From Fischerella sp. PCC 9605 (GTDB taxonomy: Bacteria > Cyanobacteriota > Cyanobacteriia > Cyanobacteriales > Nostocaceae), in assembly GCF_000517105.1 (NCBI RefSeq), contig NZ_KI912148.1:242518-306517 (forward strand): a stretch of 64,000 nucleotides of DNA. Reading direction: 5' to 3'. Below are positions 16,319 through 24,475 of this stretch, in pieces. Position numbers and translations under genes: made by a program. Each line of letters starts with the position of its first letter. The stretch's first letter is position 1. The notes beneath the pieces were generated by a model. It was not told the DNA's origin. It searched no databases and saw nothing but the letters and a program-made list of their open reading frames with translations.

Positions 16319-16549
16319 GTGTGTAGTGAGTGCTTGAGCGCTCAAATAAGTACTAAATCTTCTGCTTGTTTGCCGAGGGATAAAAAAGAGCGTACACAGA
16401 ATAATATTATTCTGTGCAGCCTCCAGGTATCGCTGCCTTCGGCGGAAGGCGGAAATCAGCCTAAAGGCAGAGTCCAGTTGTTGCGGTTGGATGGGAATTT
16501 GGATGAGGTAGCAAACAGGGCGATCGCGCTCATCAAGATTAGAAAATAG
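16319..16549 (+). other. Doubtful frame, repeat at 5' end and gene-like 3' end
   Basis: A 76-codon frame. Its beginning is made of the palindromic repeat AGTGAGTGCT-TG-AGCGCTCA (16325-16344), which argues against a real N-terminus. The last ~25 residues (VQLLRLDGNLDEVANRAIAL...) look like the end of a globular protein, so this may be the 3' remnant of a lost gene. I cannot name it. Confidence 0.25.
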
Positions 16550-16606
16550 CTAATTAGTTCTCTCAGGTGGCGTGTGAGCATCTGACTCCAAAGAGGAAAC
16601 TTTGAA

Positions 16607-17356
16607 TTGACAGCCTACTCATTTTTGTACTATTGGTTCGTCTTCTTCGGGGTTATTTTTGCCCGATACTTTCTTATCGCTGGGGGAGCGTACTTGCTCT
16701 TCTATTCAATTCTAGGGAAATCCCTTGCCAATCGGAGTTTGCGTCTTAAGCCTCCGCTGGGCCGATCAATTCGCAGGGATATCGAATTATCGATCCTCTC
16801 GGCGGTGGTTTTTGCACTTAGTGCAGCGTTTATCATCTCAGAGTACGATTTGGGAGTCACGCTGTTGTACACCGATCTGCGCGAGTATGGTCTGTGGTAT
16901 TTAGGAGTGAGCTTTGTAGCGGTGCTCATACTTCAGGATACGTACTTTTACTTTATCCATCGGATGTTTCACCGCCCCTTATTTTTCAGGTGGATGCATT
17001 ATGGACATCACCGTTCGGGAGATCCAACACCGTGGAGTTCCTTCGCCTTCGATCCACCAGAGGCGATCACACAGGCGCTCTTTTTTGTAGGTGTAGTCTT
17101 CATCGTCCCGCTTCATTTCATCACTTTGGTTGCCGTACTCATAACGATGACGGTATGGGCAGTGTTGAATCATCTTGGATTCAAGCTATTTCCCTCGTCA
17201 TTTAAGAGCTACTGGCTCGGAAGGTGGTTCATCGGCCCGACGCATCACTCGATACATCATCATAAATACACGGTGCACTACGGATTGTACTTCACGTTCT
17301 GGGACAAGCTGCTCGGTACTCAAGACCCTAATTATGAGAATGAGTTCCACGTTTAG
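16607..17356 (+). CDS. Fatty acid hydroxylase / sterol desaturase family membrane protein
   Basis: 249 residues; TTG 16607 is the only start before an in-frame stop and follows AGAGGAAAC. Membrane spans lie near 10-35, 60-80, 95-115 and 155-190. The di-iron histidine clusters are present: HRMFH (118-122), HYGHH (131-135), His189, and THHSIHHH (212-219). They should hold two iron ions for O2-dependent hydroxylation or desaturation of a lipid in the membrane. Codon use is more GC-rich than in the neighbours and no HIP1 octamer is seen, which hints at transfer. The substrate is unknown. Confidence 0.85.
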   Translation: MTAYSFLYYWFVFFGVIFARYFLIAGGAYLLFYSILGKSLANRSLRLKPPLGRSIRRDIELSILSAVVFALSAAFIISEYDLGVTLLYTDLREYGLWYLGVSFVAVLILQDTYFYFIHRMFHRPLFFRWMHYGHHRSGDPTPWSSFAFDPPEAITQALFFVGVVFIVPLHFITLVAVLITMTVWAVLNHLGFKLFPSSFKSYWLGRWFIGPTHHSIHHHKYTVHYGLYFTFWDKLLGTQDPNYENEFHV

Positions 17357-17391
17357 GAATTGAGACTTACGTACGATCTGGGTGATGCGAG

Positions 17392-17485
17392 GTTCGTAGT
17401 GTAGACGCTCCCAAGAGCGGCTTCCCGCAGGGTGGGCTTTAGCCCTCTTTAAGAGCTACTTTAAGGGCTAGCCCTTACTACAAAC
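17392..17485. repeat. Dispersed repeat with GTTYGTAGT ends, copy 1
   Basis: 94 bp bounded by GTTCGTAGT and ACTACAAAC, containing GGCTTCCCG and a TTTAAGAGCT core. It aligns by eye with the reverse complement of 52050-52145, and shares its ends with the shorter element at 18898-18952. Confidence 0.65.
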
Positions 17486-17510
17486 CCAGCATACTTTGTG
17501 TGGCAAAGTA

Positions 17511-17703
17511 CTAAGTACAGCGTTTCATTAATTCGTAGCGAAATTATTTATGAAAAGACTCTGCTACCTGGTGCGCTGACTCTGCGTGCCCACCGAAGCT
17601 TTTAACTCTGCGAGAAGCCCTACTCTGCGAGAAGCCGCTAGCGCGTCTACAAACTTCTCTCTGCGTTTAAAAAAGCTACGATTTTACGCAAAGCTGTACT
17701 AAG
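17511..17703. mobile_element. MITE-like element, copy 1 (193 bp)
   Basis: Bounded by 11-bp terminal inverted repeats CTAAGTACAGC (17511-17521) and GCTGTACTAAG (17693-17703), one mismatch. No coding capacity. The right end (TTTTACGCAAAGC) matches in inverse orientation the left end of the element at 35766-35892. Confidence 0.6.
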
Positions 17704-17824
17704 GTTTTTTATACCGGAATTGACAACAGGAGGATTGTAGTTACAAATCACTAACTAGAGTGATGTCATTATCCTTTAGTGAGTGCTACCCTCGTATTAC
17801 AAATTTGAGCTAGAGAGGTAAAAA

Positions 17825-17845
17825 ATGAACCACCTGGACTTCTAA
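17825..17845 (+). other. Six-residue reading frame MNHLDF before PheRS-like gene
   Basis: ATG 17825 has a good ribosome site (AGAGAGG) and reads Met-Asn-His-Leu-Asp-Phe-stop. The main frame starts nine bases later. This is either the old start of the next gene displaced by a one-base deletion, or a leader peptide. Confidence 0.35.
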
Positions 17846-17853
17846 AACCGGAC

Positions 17854-18864
17854 TTGACGAACCCGGCAAATGGCATTCACGCTATCAATCTCATCGTCTA
17901 CAAAATTGCTGAGGCTTTGTACAAGTCTGGATATCCAGAACCAACAATTTGGCGTTCTTCACCCATCACTACGGTTGCTAACAACTTCGACAAACTTTAT
18001 TTCCCTTCAGATAGTTTGTCGCGTTCCCCAAAATACACCCGCTACCTTAGCGAGGGTAAACTACTCAGAACTCACACCACCGTAATTATGCCAGAGTTAC
18101 TCCCTCATATTAGGGGAGAACAACTCATCCTCCACCCCGGTATCTGTTATCGCCGAGATGTGGTGGATAAACGTCATGTGGGCGAACCCCATCAAATGGA
18201 CGTTTGGTTAATTGTTAGAGACGCGACATGTCGCGTCTCTACAGTTAAATTCATCGAAACTATTCTCCATGCAGTGCTTCCAGGCGTATCCTACCGCTTG
18301 AATGAAACCTCACACCCTTACACCCGCAACGGTTTAGAAATTGAGGTTTTAGTTGATGGCAAATGGGTGGAGGTGGGAGAATGTGGGGAAGCTCATCCCG
18401 GTTTGTTACAACCTGGTTATTACGGTTTAGCATCTGGTTGGGGACTAGATCGTTTGGCGATGTTAGTAAAAGGGATAGATGATATTCGCTTATTACGAAG
18501 TAGTCATCCCGGTATTGCTTTCCAAATGACAAATTTGGAGCCTTACCGCAAAATCTCCAATCAACCTAGTATCAACCGGGATATGTCAATTGTCACCGGG
18601 CTTGATACGGAATTAGAAGATATCTGCGAACAAATAATAGAAGTGTTGGGCGATGACGCTGAACTTTTGGACTCAGTAGATATACTTAGGGAAACTTACC
18701 ATCACCAACTTCCCCCACAGGCAATTCAACGTTTGGGTATCCAACCGAATCAGAAAAATCTGCTAGTGCGGATGACTCTGCGGAGCCTTGTTGCATCAAT
18801 TCCCAATCAAAAAGCCAATATCCTCCGGGATTTGGTTTACCAGAGGATTCATCAAGGTTCCTAG
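17854..18864 (+). CDS. Single-chain phenylalanyl-tRNA synthetase-like protein
   Basis: 336 residues from TTG 17854. Residues ~10-230 resemble the class II catalytic core of PheRS alpha: motif-2-like LLRTHTTVIMPELL and CYRRDVVDKRHVGEPHQMD, and motif-3-like GWGLDRLAMLVKGIDDIRLL. Residues ~235-336 (YRKISNQPSINRDMSIV...) look like the FDX-ACB anticodon-binding fold normally at the end of PheRS beta. Joined in one chain this is the layout of mitochondrial PheRS, not of bacterial alpha2beta2. It could charge tRNA-Phe or another acceptor, or act without tRNA. The start is weak, and a palindromic repeat encodes about nine residues at ~122-130, so it may be decaying. Confidence 0.7.
   Translation: MTNPANGIHAINLIVYKIAEALYKSGYPEPTIWRSSPITTVANNFDKLYFPSDSLSRSPKYTRYLSEGKLLRTHTTVIMPELLPHIRGEQLILHPGICYRRDVVDKRHVGEPHQMDVWLIVRDATCRVSTVKFIETILHAVLPGVSYRLNETSHPYTRNGLEIEVLVDGKWVEVGECGEAHPGLLQPGYYGLASGWGLDRLAMLVKGIDDIRLLRSSHPGIAFQMTNLEPYRKISNQPSINRDMSIVTGLDTELEDICEQIIEVLGDDAELLDSVDILRETYHHQLPPQAIQRLGIQPNQKNLLVRMTLRSLVASIPNQKANILRDLVYQRIHQGS
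18216..18241 (+). repeat. 26-bp perfect palindrome inside coding sequence
   Basis: A perfect palindrome with arms TAGAGACGCGACA/TGTCGCGTCTCTA. It belongs to the same family as 21041-21070, 57209-57237, 57286-57311 and 62096-62125. Here it is read in frame as Arg-Asp-Ala-Thr-Cys-Arg-Val-Ser-Thr between catalytic elements of the PheRS-like protein. Confidence 0.85.
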
Positions 18865-18897
18865 AGTTTGCCACAAAGATGATGACAGGCTAAGGAA

Positions 18898-18952
18898 GTT
18901 TGTAGTAAGCACGCTTGCTGCTTAAATGAGGGCTAAAGCCCTCACTACAAAC
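18898..18952. repeat. Short palindromic element with GTTTGTAGT ends
   Basis: GTTTGTAGT (18898-18906) and ACTACAAAC (18944-18952) flank two small inverted repeats (AAGCACGCTTGCTGCTT, GAGGGCTAAAGCCCTC). Lies between convergent genes. Confidence 0.65.
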
Positions 18953-19008
18953 CTATCAAAATTAGTGTGGTGGAATACTAGAATAGGAATGTTTTCACAA
19001 GAAAGTAG

Positions 19009-19602
19009 CTAGTCTCCGCCCTTGTTCTTTGCAACACCGCCCCAGAAGTAGTAATCCGCTTGATAAGCAATGCGAACTTCACCGTTTGCGTTGACGCGAT
19101 CGCAACCTTGAGTAGGTGCTTTACCACCAACCGTATTTAGACGCTGTATCCAATTCACTTGGCTGAAAATACCATCGCCTTCATGCGATCGCACTTGCAA
19201 TAATAACCAAGGAATTGCACTGGCTTGTGGTGCATCTGCCTGAGTTTTAACTTTACCTATAACTTTACTACCGTCGTTCGACTCCCAACTAGGCCCGAGG
19301 TAATGCTTACCTATCTTTTGTCCCTGCTCATTCAACAGCACTGCATCGGGGCCTTTGAGCGTCCACTCGAAGGAGTTAGGATTATCTGCCTTTGCCTTAC
19401 AAACATATATTTGTGAACCTTTAGCAAGTGCTTTGAAAATAGGATTTTGGTCTTGCGGAACTTGCAAGTTGTTGGGCACATCTGGTGAACTTGTAGGTGT
19501 AGTTTGGGCATGGGTATTGCCTGCATTCAACCCAAAAACCAGAGCAACTAGGCTAATATTCAGTAAAGAAAGTTTGTTCATATAAATTTTTGTGTTCAAC
19601 AT
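19009..19602 (-). CDS. DUF3455 family secreted protein
   Basis: 197 residues from ATG 19602, which follows AGGAG/GAGG; a longer frame upstream is unlikely. Residues ~8-33 form a signal peptide (LLNISLVALVFGLNAG, cut near THA-QTT). The mature part fits DUF3455: GSQIYVCKA, WTLKGPDAVLL, KIGKHYLGPSWESNDGS, IPWLLLQV, NWIQRLNTVGG and ADYYFWGG are the landmark segments. Two Cys (one in IYVCKA, one in QGCDR) could form a disulfide. It is exported; the function of the family is not known to me. Confidence 0.8.
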   Translation of the reverse strand: MLNTKIYMNKLSLLNISLVALVFGLNAGNTHAQTTPTSSPDVPNNLQVPQDQNPIFKALAKGSQIYVCKAKADNPNSFEWTLKGPDAVLLNEQGQKIGKHYLGPSWESNDGSKVIGKVKTQADAPQASAIPWLLLQVRSHEGDGIFSQVNWIQRLNTVGGKAPTQGCDRVNANGEVRIAYQADYYFWGGVAKNKGGD

Positions 19603-19737
19603 GACCTCATCACTCCTGAATTGTAGGAGTTTGAACAAAGACAAACATCTGAAAAAGGTCTTGAACTCACCCTAACGAAATAGTTAAATTCTCTATAACT
19701 TTCGTTGACGTTCTGATATCTCTGCGCCTAGTGCAGT

Positions 19738-20994
19738 TTATTCCCTCACGCCTCGCATCGCCAACAACGCCGTCCCGTATGCCGCCTCCGTATTTACAGG
19801 ACGCATCACAGGAACTTGCAAATAACGCCCTCTAATTGCCGTCCATGTGTCGTTTGCTGCACCACCACCAGCTGTATAAACTCGACTTAACCGATCTGCC
19901 CCCAATTCCTGTAACAACTCATATCCTCGCGCTTCTATACGGGCAATACTTTCCAATAACCCATGCAGAAATTCCACGGGGTTCTCTGGGTGTGGTTCCA
20001 GTCGCGGCGGTAAATTTGGGTCGTTAATCGGAAAGCGATCGCCCGGCTTCAACAAAGGATAATAATCTAACCCACTTTCTTTACTAGCGTCAATTTCCCG
20101 GCTATAGTTTTCTAACTCAGCATTAGTGAAAAATTGTCGCAGCACAGCACCGCCAGTATTGGAAGCACCGCCAGTTAGCCATAAGTTTCCCAAACGATGG
20201 CTGTAAATTCCGTACCTGGAATCTTCCACACGAATACGACTCAAAAGCTTCAGCACTAGCGTAGAACCAAGAGAAGTTACTGCTTCCCCAGGCAACTTCG
20301 CAGCACTGGCGAGAAATGCCGCGATACTATCTGTAGTGCCAGCACACACCAAGCAATCAGACGGGAAATTGTAATGAGTGACAATTTCAGGGTGTAATTC
20401 ACTGATAGGATGACCAGGAGTTAATATTTTCGGTAAATGAATTGAAATTTGTAGCTTATCCAGCCATTTTGGGTATTTAAATGCTTCTACGTCATAACCC
20501 AGTTTTAAAGCATTGTGGTAATCGCTAATACCCAATTGACCATGCAGCAGAAAAGCTAGCCAGTCTGCCTGATGCAGAAAATACCTAGCTTCTCGAAAAG
20601 ATGGCAATTGCGACATCCACAGAAGCTTGGCAAGGCTAGAAGTTGCACTTAATACAGTGTGATTGGGCGGTGCTACATTCCTCAACCTATCCAGCATGAC
20701 CACACCTCGCCCATCGTTGTACAGCAAAGGCACATCCACAGGATGACCAGCCGCATCACACAGCAACACAGTCGAGGAAGTGCCATTAATAGCGATCGCT
20801 CTAATTTCTCGCCGCAATTCTCTAGATATTTGCTCTAGAAGGCTAAATAAAGCCGTATGCCAGCAACTGACCAAGTCAGCATTAGTAGAAACTTTAAAGG
20901 GATGCCGCACCTCTTGTAAGATACTCTCTGCTTCGTCAATCACCACACCCCTCGCACCAGAAGTCCCAAAGTCTATACCCAGATAAAAACACAT
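19738..20994 (-). CDS. FGGY carbohydrate kinase, D-ribulose kinase-like
   Basis: 418 residues from the ATG giving MCFYLGIDFGTSGARG; the 35 codons upstream are translated STRR repeat and are not part of the gene. The FGGY fold shows phosphate-1 LGIDFGTSGARG (5-16), AINGTSSTVLL, a DWLAFLLHG segment, GTTDSIAAF with the probable catalytic Asp, LGSTLVLKLL, and the ATP-site TAGGGAANDTW. Length and motifs fit the short cyanobacterial/plant sugar kinases reported to act on D-ribulose. It would phosphorylate D-ribulose in the cytosol. Monocistronic here. Confidence 0.78.
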   Translation of the reverse strand: MCFYLGIDFGTSGARGVVIDEAESILQEVRHPFKVSTNADLVSCWHTALFSLLEQISRELRREIRAIAINGTSSTVLLCDAAGHPVDVPLLYNDGRGVVMLDRLRNVAPPNHTVLSATSSLAKLLWMSQLPSFREARYFLHQADWLAFLLHGQLGISDYHNALKLGYDVEAFKYPKWLDKLQISIHLPKILTPGHPISELHPEIVTHYNFPSDCLVCAGTTDSIAAFLASAAKLPGEAVTSLGSTLVLKLLSRIRVEDSRYGIYSHRLGNLWLTGGASNTGGAVLRQFFTNAELENYSREIDASKESGLDYYPLLKPGDRFPINDPNLPPRLEPHPENPVEFLHGLLESIARIEARGYELLQELGADRLSRVYTAGGGAANDTWTAIRGRYLQVPVMRPVNTEAAYGTALLAMRGVRE

Positions 20995-21020
20995 AGTTCT
21001 ATAATTTTTTTTAAACTCTT

Positions 21021-21110
21021 GACCACTAACCACTAACCAATGTAGAGACGTGCCATGGCACGTCTCTACAACAACCAACAACCAACAACCAACAACCAAC
21101 CACTAATCCA
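21021..21110. repeat. STRR tract enclosing a 30-bp perfect palindrome
   Basis: CCACTAACCACTAACC heptamers, then TGTAGAGACGTGCCA/TGGCACGTCTCTACA (21041-21070, perfect), then a CAACCAACAACCAA run. It shows the GTAGAGACG palindrome nested in an STRR, as also at 62076-62180. Confidence 0.8.
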
Positions 21111-21210
21111 TTTGTTGCATCTTGTAACAAGCTATTCCCCTATCAAGGCAAAACAGGGAAAAGTAGTAAACGAACTGATCAAAATCTTTTGGATTAGGAG
21201 GTTTTAATCC

Positions 21211-21306
21211 ATGACTATATCTGATACTCAAGTCTACATTGCTCTTGTTGTAGCTCTGCTTCCAGGCTTTCTAGCTTGGCGGTTGGCAACAGAACTTTAC
21301 AAATAA
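21211..21306 (+). CDS. psaM: Photosystem I subunit XII (PsaM)
   Basis: 31 residues, ATG 21211, with GGAGG 9-10 bases upstream. The single membrane span (VYIALVVALLPGFLAWRLA) and the end ATELYK match PsaM, a small thylakoid protein of photosystem I that helps form trimers and bind pigment and lipid. At 31 codons it has the normal length. Monocistronic, followed by a highly structured 3' RNA. Confidence 0.93.
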   Translation: MTISDTQVYIALVVALLPGFLAWRLATELYK

Positions 21307-21337
21307 ATTATTGGCGTGATGACGCATTTATAAAGCC

Positions 21338-21432
21338 AATAAACCTGGCAATACGGGGTGCAGTTGCCGAAGACTAACGGCTTTATACCGTTATGTGTTT
21401 GCGTGCAAACACTTACGTATGCTAGGTTTATT
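21338..21432 (+). ncRNA. Multi-stem RNA structure downstream of psaM
   Basis: An outer stem of about 17 pairs encloses two hairpins. AATAAACCT (21338-21346) pairs with AGGTTTATT (21424-21432), and continues inward GGCA/TGCT and TACG/CGTA. Inside are TAACGG/CCGTTA (21375-21393) and GTGTTTG/CAAACAC (21395-21412). TTTTTAAC follows. It may be an elaborate terminator or 3' stabiliser of psaM mRNA, or an independent small RNA. Confidence 0.55.
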
Positions 21433-21563
21433 TTTAACTAGCTGCACACGTGTAGCAATTTCCGAAAAATGAAGTAATATGACAGCTAAATAAAACCGTA
21501 AACAGCCCAGGAGTATTGTTTACGGTGCGTCAATTAAATCAGCGAGGTTCTTAATAATTACTT

Positions 21564-21974
21564 ATGAATGCGATTCAACCAACCAGACCCCCGCTAGAAC
21601 CAATACAAAGACGCCGAGTTGCTCCTCGACCAAAACGGCATCTACGTCAGCGTTCTTACCAGGTGATGGCGCTGGAAACAACGGCAAAGATAGGGGTTAA
21701 CGTTGTGATTTCAGCAGCGGCACTATCTGCTCTTGTACAGCTTTTGCCTTATCACTGGTCACAGCAAGACAAGTTGCGAGAAATCCGCACTGAAGTCAAG
21801 CAGATGGAAGAACGGGTGAATAGTTTGCAGGCAGAATTTAGCCGCAACTTTGATCCGCGCCAAACTAAAAGTATTATGCAAGAACAAGGATATCGATTTG
21901 ACCCAAGGCAGCGTCAAGTCGTATTGATGAATCAGGAACCAGAAGAAATTGAACAAGCAGAATTTTCACCTTAA
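21564..21974 (+). CDS. Conserved cyanobacterial membrane/coiled-coil protein
   Basis: 136 residues. An Arg/Pro-rich cytosolic N-terminus (~35 residues), one membrane span near 42-64 (IGVNVVISAAALSALVQLLPY), a coiled coil near 69-90 (KLREIRTEVKQMEERVNSLQ), and a conserved FDPRQ...MQEQGYRFDPRQR end. The layout resembles FtsL/DivIC-like septal proteins, but I only recognise it as a conserved cyanobacterial protein of unknown role. GTG/ATG choice is clear: ATG 21564. Confidence 0.65.
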   Translation: MNAIQPTRPPLEPIQRRRVAPRPKRHLRQRSYQVMALETTAKIGVNVVISAAALSALVQLLPYHWSQQDKLREIRTEVKQMEERVNSLQAEFSRNFDPRQTKSIMQEQGYRFDPRQRQVVLMNQEPEEIEQAEFSP

Positions 21975-22194
21975 ATGAAATTTGTAGGTAAAGTTCTAGT
22001 TTAGAGATTTAGAATAGTTTAGATTTCTTTCCTGCTGACTGCGTATTAACACGTAGTATATCAAAAAATAGCTAACAGCTAATAGTTAATAGCCAACCGC
22101 TCAGTTTTTCGGATCTGTGTAGTTATCATCTATTAGCTATTAGCGATTAAAATGCGTATTTAATCAGCCTAAATTTAGGCTCAAACTACCAATT

Positions 22195-22911
22195 TTAATG
22201 GCTAGAAGACATCAACTCGTCGATCCAGTTTTCAACTTGTAAATGCAAGCGCTGTCCTGGTTCTTTCCTTTTGGTGTCTGAAGAAGGTAGTAAACTCAAG
22301 GCACGACGATAATCAGCGATCGCACAATTCCAGTCGCCCCAAAGATGAAAGGTTCTGCCTCGTTCAGCAAAAATATGACCTTCTAGCTGACCGAAAAGTA
22401 ACGCCACCTCAAAATTATCAATAGCCTCTTCGTATTGCCCCAAGTCACGCAAAGTAATACCTCTGTTCAACCATGCCCGCACATAACTAGGATTCAAATC
22501 TAGCGCTTGGTCATAGTCTGCGATCGCTGCTACTAATTCCCCACGAGCGGCGAAGTAATTTGCTCGATTGTTATAAGCACTAGCCAATTTAGGATTTAGT
22601 TGCAAAGCTGTGTTGTAATCGCAAAAAGCTTTTTGAGTTTCACCGCATTCAAAATAAATCAGTCCCCGGTTGTTGTAATCAATCGCATTGTGGGGATGAC
22701 GGTTAATTAGTTGACTCAAGAGCGCGATCGCCTCAGTATACTCTCCTTGTTGGGCCGATCTTAAAGCACAAGAGCGTAAGTAGCCGTCACCGAAAGCAGA
22801 TTCGCCGCTACCGTTAGCCTTTCGCTGTTGAGAGAGTTCGGTAGTTTTTAACACGTTTGTATATCTGTGATTTTGCTGTTCACCAGATGCTAAAAATGAG
22901 TGGCTGTTCAT
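22195..22911 (-). CDS. Tetratricopeptide repeat protein
   Basis: 238 residues from ATG 22911, preceded by CAGGAAG; the 26 codons upstream are not supported. After a ~65-residue polar region come about five TPR units of 34 residues (for example AIDYNNRGLIYFECGETQKAFCDYNTALQLNP and the following NPKLASAYNNRANYFAARG). The repeats would form a protein-binding solenoid. No signal peptide or catalytic domain. Partner unknown; monocistronic. Confidence 0.8.
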   Translation of the reverse strand: MNSHSFLASGEQQNHRYTNVLKTTELSQQRKANGSGESAFGDGYLRSCALRSAQQGEYTEAIALLSQLINRHPHNAIDYNNRGLIYFECGETQKAFCDYNTALQLNPKLASAYNNRANYFAARGELVAAIADYDQALDLNPSYVRAWLNRGITLRDLGQYEEAIDNFEVALLFGQLEGHIFAERGRTFHLWGDWNCAIADYRRALSLLPSSDTKRKEPGQRLHLQVENWIDELMSSSH

Positions 22912-23243
22912 ATCTTCCTGCCTGAGCTGCTTGCTCTGTGAAATCAACTTATAGTTTTCGGCGTGCTTGTGGTTCTGCCCCTGTGTCACTTGCTAAGGTG
23001 TCTATGAGTACTCAGGTGCAAGCATCCTGTTTGAATATTACCCACCTTACAGGTGTGAATATTCCTCATACCCAATTGATCCTTAAGCTTAATAGTGGAT
23101 ACTTCATCCCAAGGTTTAATTCCAGAAACAGCAAATATCAATCTAGTAGACTAGTCAAGTAGTAGGAGCAACAACTTGATAGAATGCCAACAAGCAATTC
23201 AGACTTTATTTAGTAGAGTCTATAGTTTTGAAAAGAAATTCTT

Positions 23244-23708
23244 ATGACAACAGCAGCTTCCTATCCCAATGCGCCCGACATTACCACCGATGATTACATC
23301 GTCATCGGTTTAGCAACCTGCTTCATCAAAGAAGACGGAGAAGTTCATCAAGTCGAAGTTATAGAACCGATTCCCTCAGCCGCATTGGAAGCCCTCGTCA
23401 AAGGAATTCCCACTTCCTATAGGTTGGCTTGTGCAACAACATTGGGAACAGTACTCAGCGGTGAAACACTGCAAAAACCCGCTGACTTTCCCGAGACGGC
23501 TCAATTTAGTGATGAATTTATGCAACGCACTATTGCAGCAGCACGCACCTACAAGCGTAGTGAAACCGCAAAATCTCTAATTCCTTTGGGCACTACCTAT
23601 AAAGATTTTAAATATTCTACCGAACGCAAACGCGTACTGAATGCCGCACGGGTTGTCTCTAAAGAAGACAACATCAAACAGCATCCCCATACACATAAAG
23701 TTTTGTAG
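23244..23708 (+). CDS. Conserved cyanobacterial hypothetical protein
   Basis: 154 residues, ATG 23244. Soluble, with DDYIVIGLATCFIKEDGEVHQVEVIEPI near the start and a basic end. No membrane span and no enzyme motif known to me. The sequence resembles proteins widely conserved in filamentous cyanobacteria without assigned function. An STRR tract separates it from the GST gene. Confidence 0.6.
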   Translation: MTTAASYPNAPDITTDDYIVIGLATCFIKEDGEVHQVEVIEPIPSAALEALVKGIPTSYRLACATTLGTVLSGETLQKPADFPETAQFSDEFMQRTIAAARTYKRSETAKSLIPLGTTYKDFKYSTERKRVLNAARVVSKEDNIKQHPHTHKVL

Positions 23709-23732
23709 TAGGGAATAGGGAAAGGGGAATCG

Positions 23733-23787
23733 TTAACCACTAACCACTAACCACTAACTACTAACTACTAACCACCAACCACCAACC
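23733..23787. repeat. STRR tract
   Basis: About seven units of CTAACCA/CTAACTA ending in CCACCAACCACCAACC, between a hypothetical gene and the GST gene. Confidence 0.8.
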
Positions 23788-23795
23788 AAAATATT

Positions 23796-24353
23796 ATGTT
23801 GAAACTTTACGGTGGCGCTCGTAGTCGCGCTTCAATTGTTCAATGGTATTTAGAAGAATTGGGAATTCCTTACGAATTTGTCATGCTCGATATGCAAGCT
23901 GGTGAACACCGCCAACCTGCATACCTGGCGATTAACCCTATGGGGAAAGTTCCGGCGATCGTTGATGGCGATTTCCAACTTTGGGAATCAGGGGCAATTT
24001 TGCTTTATCTTGATGAGAAATATGGTAAGCTTGAGCACTCTTTAGAAGAACGTGCAAAAATCGCTCAGTGGGTGTTATTTGCCAATTCCACCCTAGCTCC
24101 AGGTATATTTGTGGAAGCCAGCCGCGAGCGAGAAATGCCACGGTTAATGACTCCCCTAAATGAAATTCTTCAACGTCAACAATTCTTGTTGGGCGGCACA
24201 TTTACTGTTGCCGACGTGGCGGTAGGATCTGTCCTAGCTTATATTACGATCATGCTAAAGCTAGACTTTAGCCCCTATCCAGGTATATTTACTTATTGCA
24301 AACGCTTGTCTGAGCGTCCAGCATTTAAGGCTTCCATCGGTTCTCGTAGTTAA
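23796..24353 (+). CDS. Glutathione S-transferase family protein
   Basis: 185 residues. The N-terminal thioredoxin-like domain (1-75) includes GGARSRASIVQWYLEELGIPYE with Ser/Arg near the active site, the cis-Pro motif MGKVPAIVDG and the glutathione-binding WESGAILLYLDEKYG. The helical C-terminal domain (80-185) has FTVADVAVGSVLAY, the N-capping box. It would conjugate or reduce with glutathione in the cytosol. Slightly shorter than the usual 200-220 residues, mostly in the C-terminal domain. Substrate unknown. Confidence 0.88.
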   Translation: MLKLYGGARSRASIVQWYLEELGIPYEFVMLDMQAGEHRQPAYLAINPMGKVPAIVDGDFQLWESGAILLYLDEKYGKLEHSLEERAKIAQWVLFANSTLAPGIFVEASREREMPRLMTPLNEILQRQQFLLGGTFTVADVAVGSVLAYITIMLKLDFSPYPGIFTYCKRLSERPAFKASIGSRS

Positions 24354-24361
24354 TGTAATAG

Positions 24362-24472
24362 ATAGTAGTTAGTAGTTAGTAGATAGTAGATAGTAGTTAG
24401 TAGTTAGTAGATAGTAGATAGTAGTTATTTATGAGTTTTTACTACTAACCACTAACCACTAACCACTAACCA
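24362..24472. repeat. STRR tract, longest TTAGTAG/ATAGTAG array
   Basis: Over ten units of GATAGTA/GTTAGTA heptamers followed by CTAACCA units on the other arm, placed between two convergent stops (GST and YajQ). Confidence 0.85.
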
Positions 24473-24475
24473 AAT

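Noticed and set aside
20995-21099. N-terminal extension of the sugar kinase
   Set aside because: Encoded by the STRR tract and GTAGAGACG palindrome; the family starts at MCFYLGIDFGTSG.
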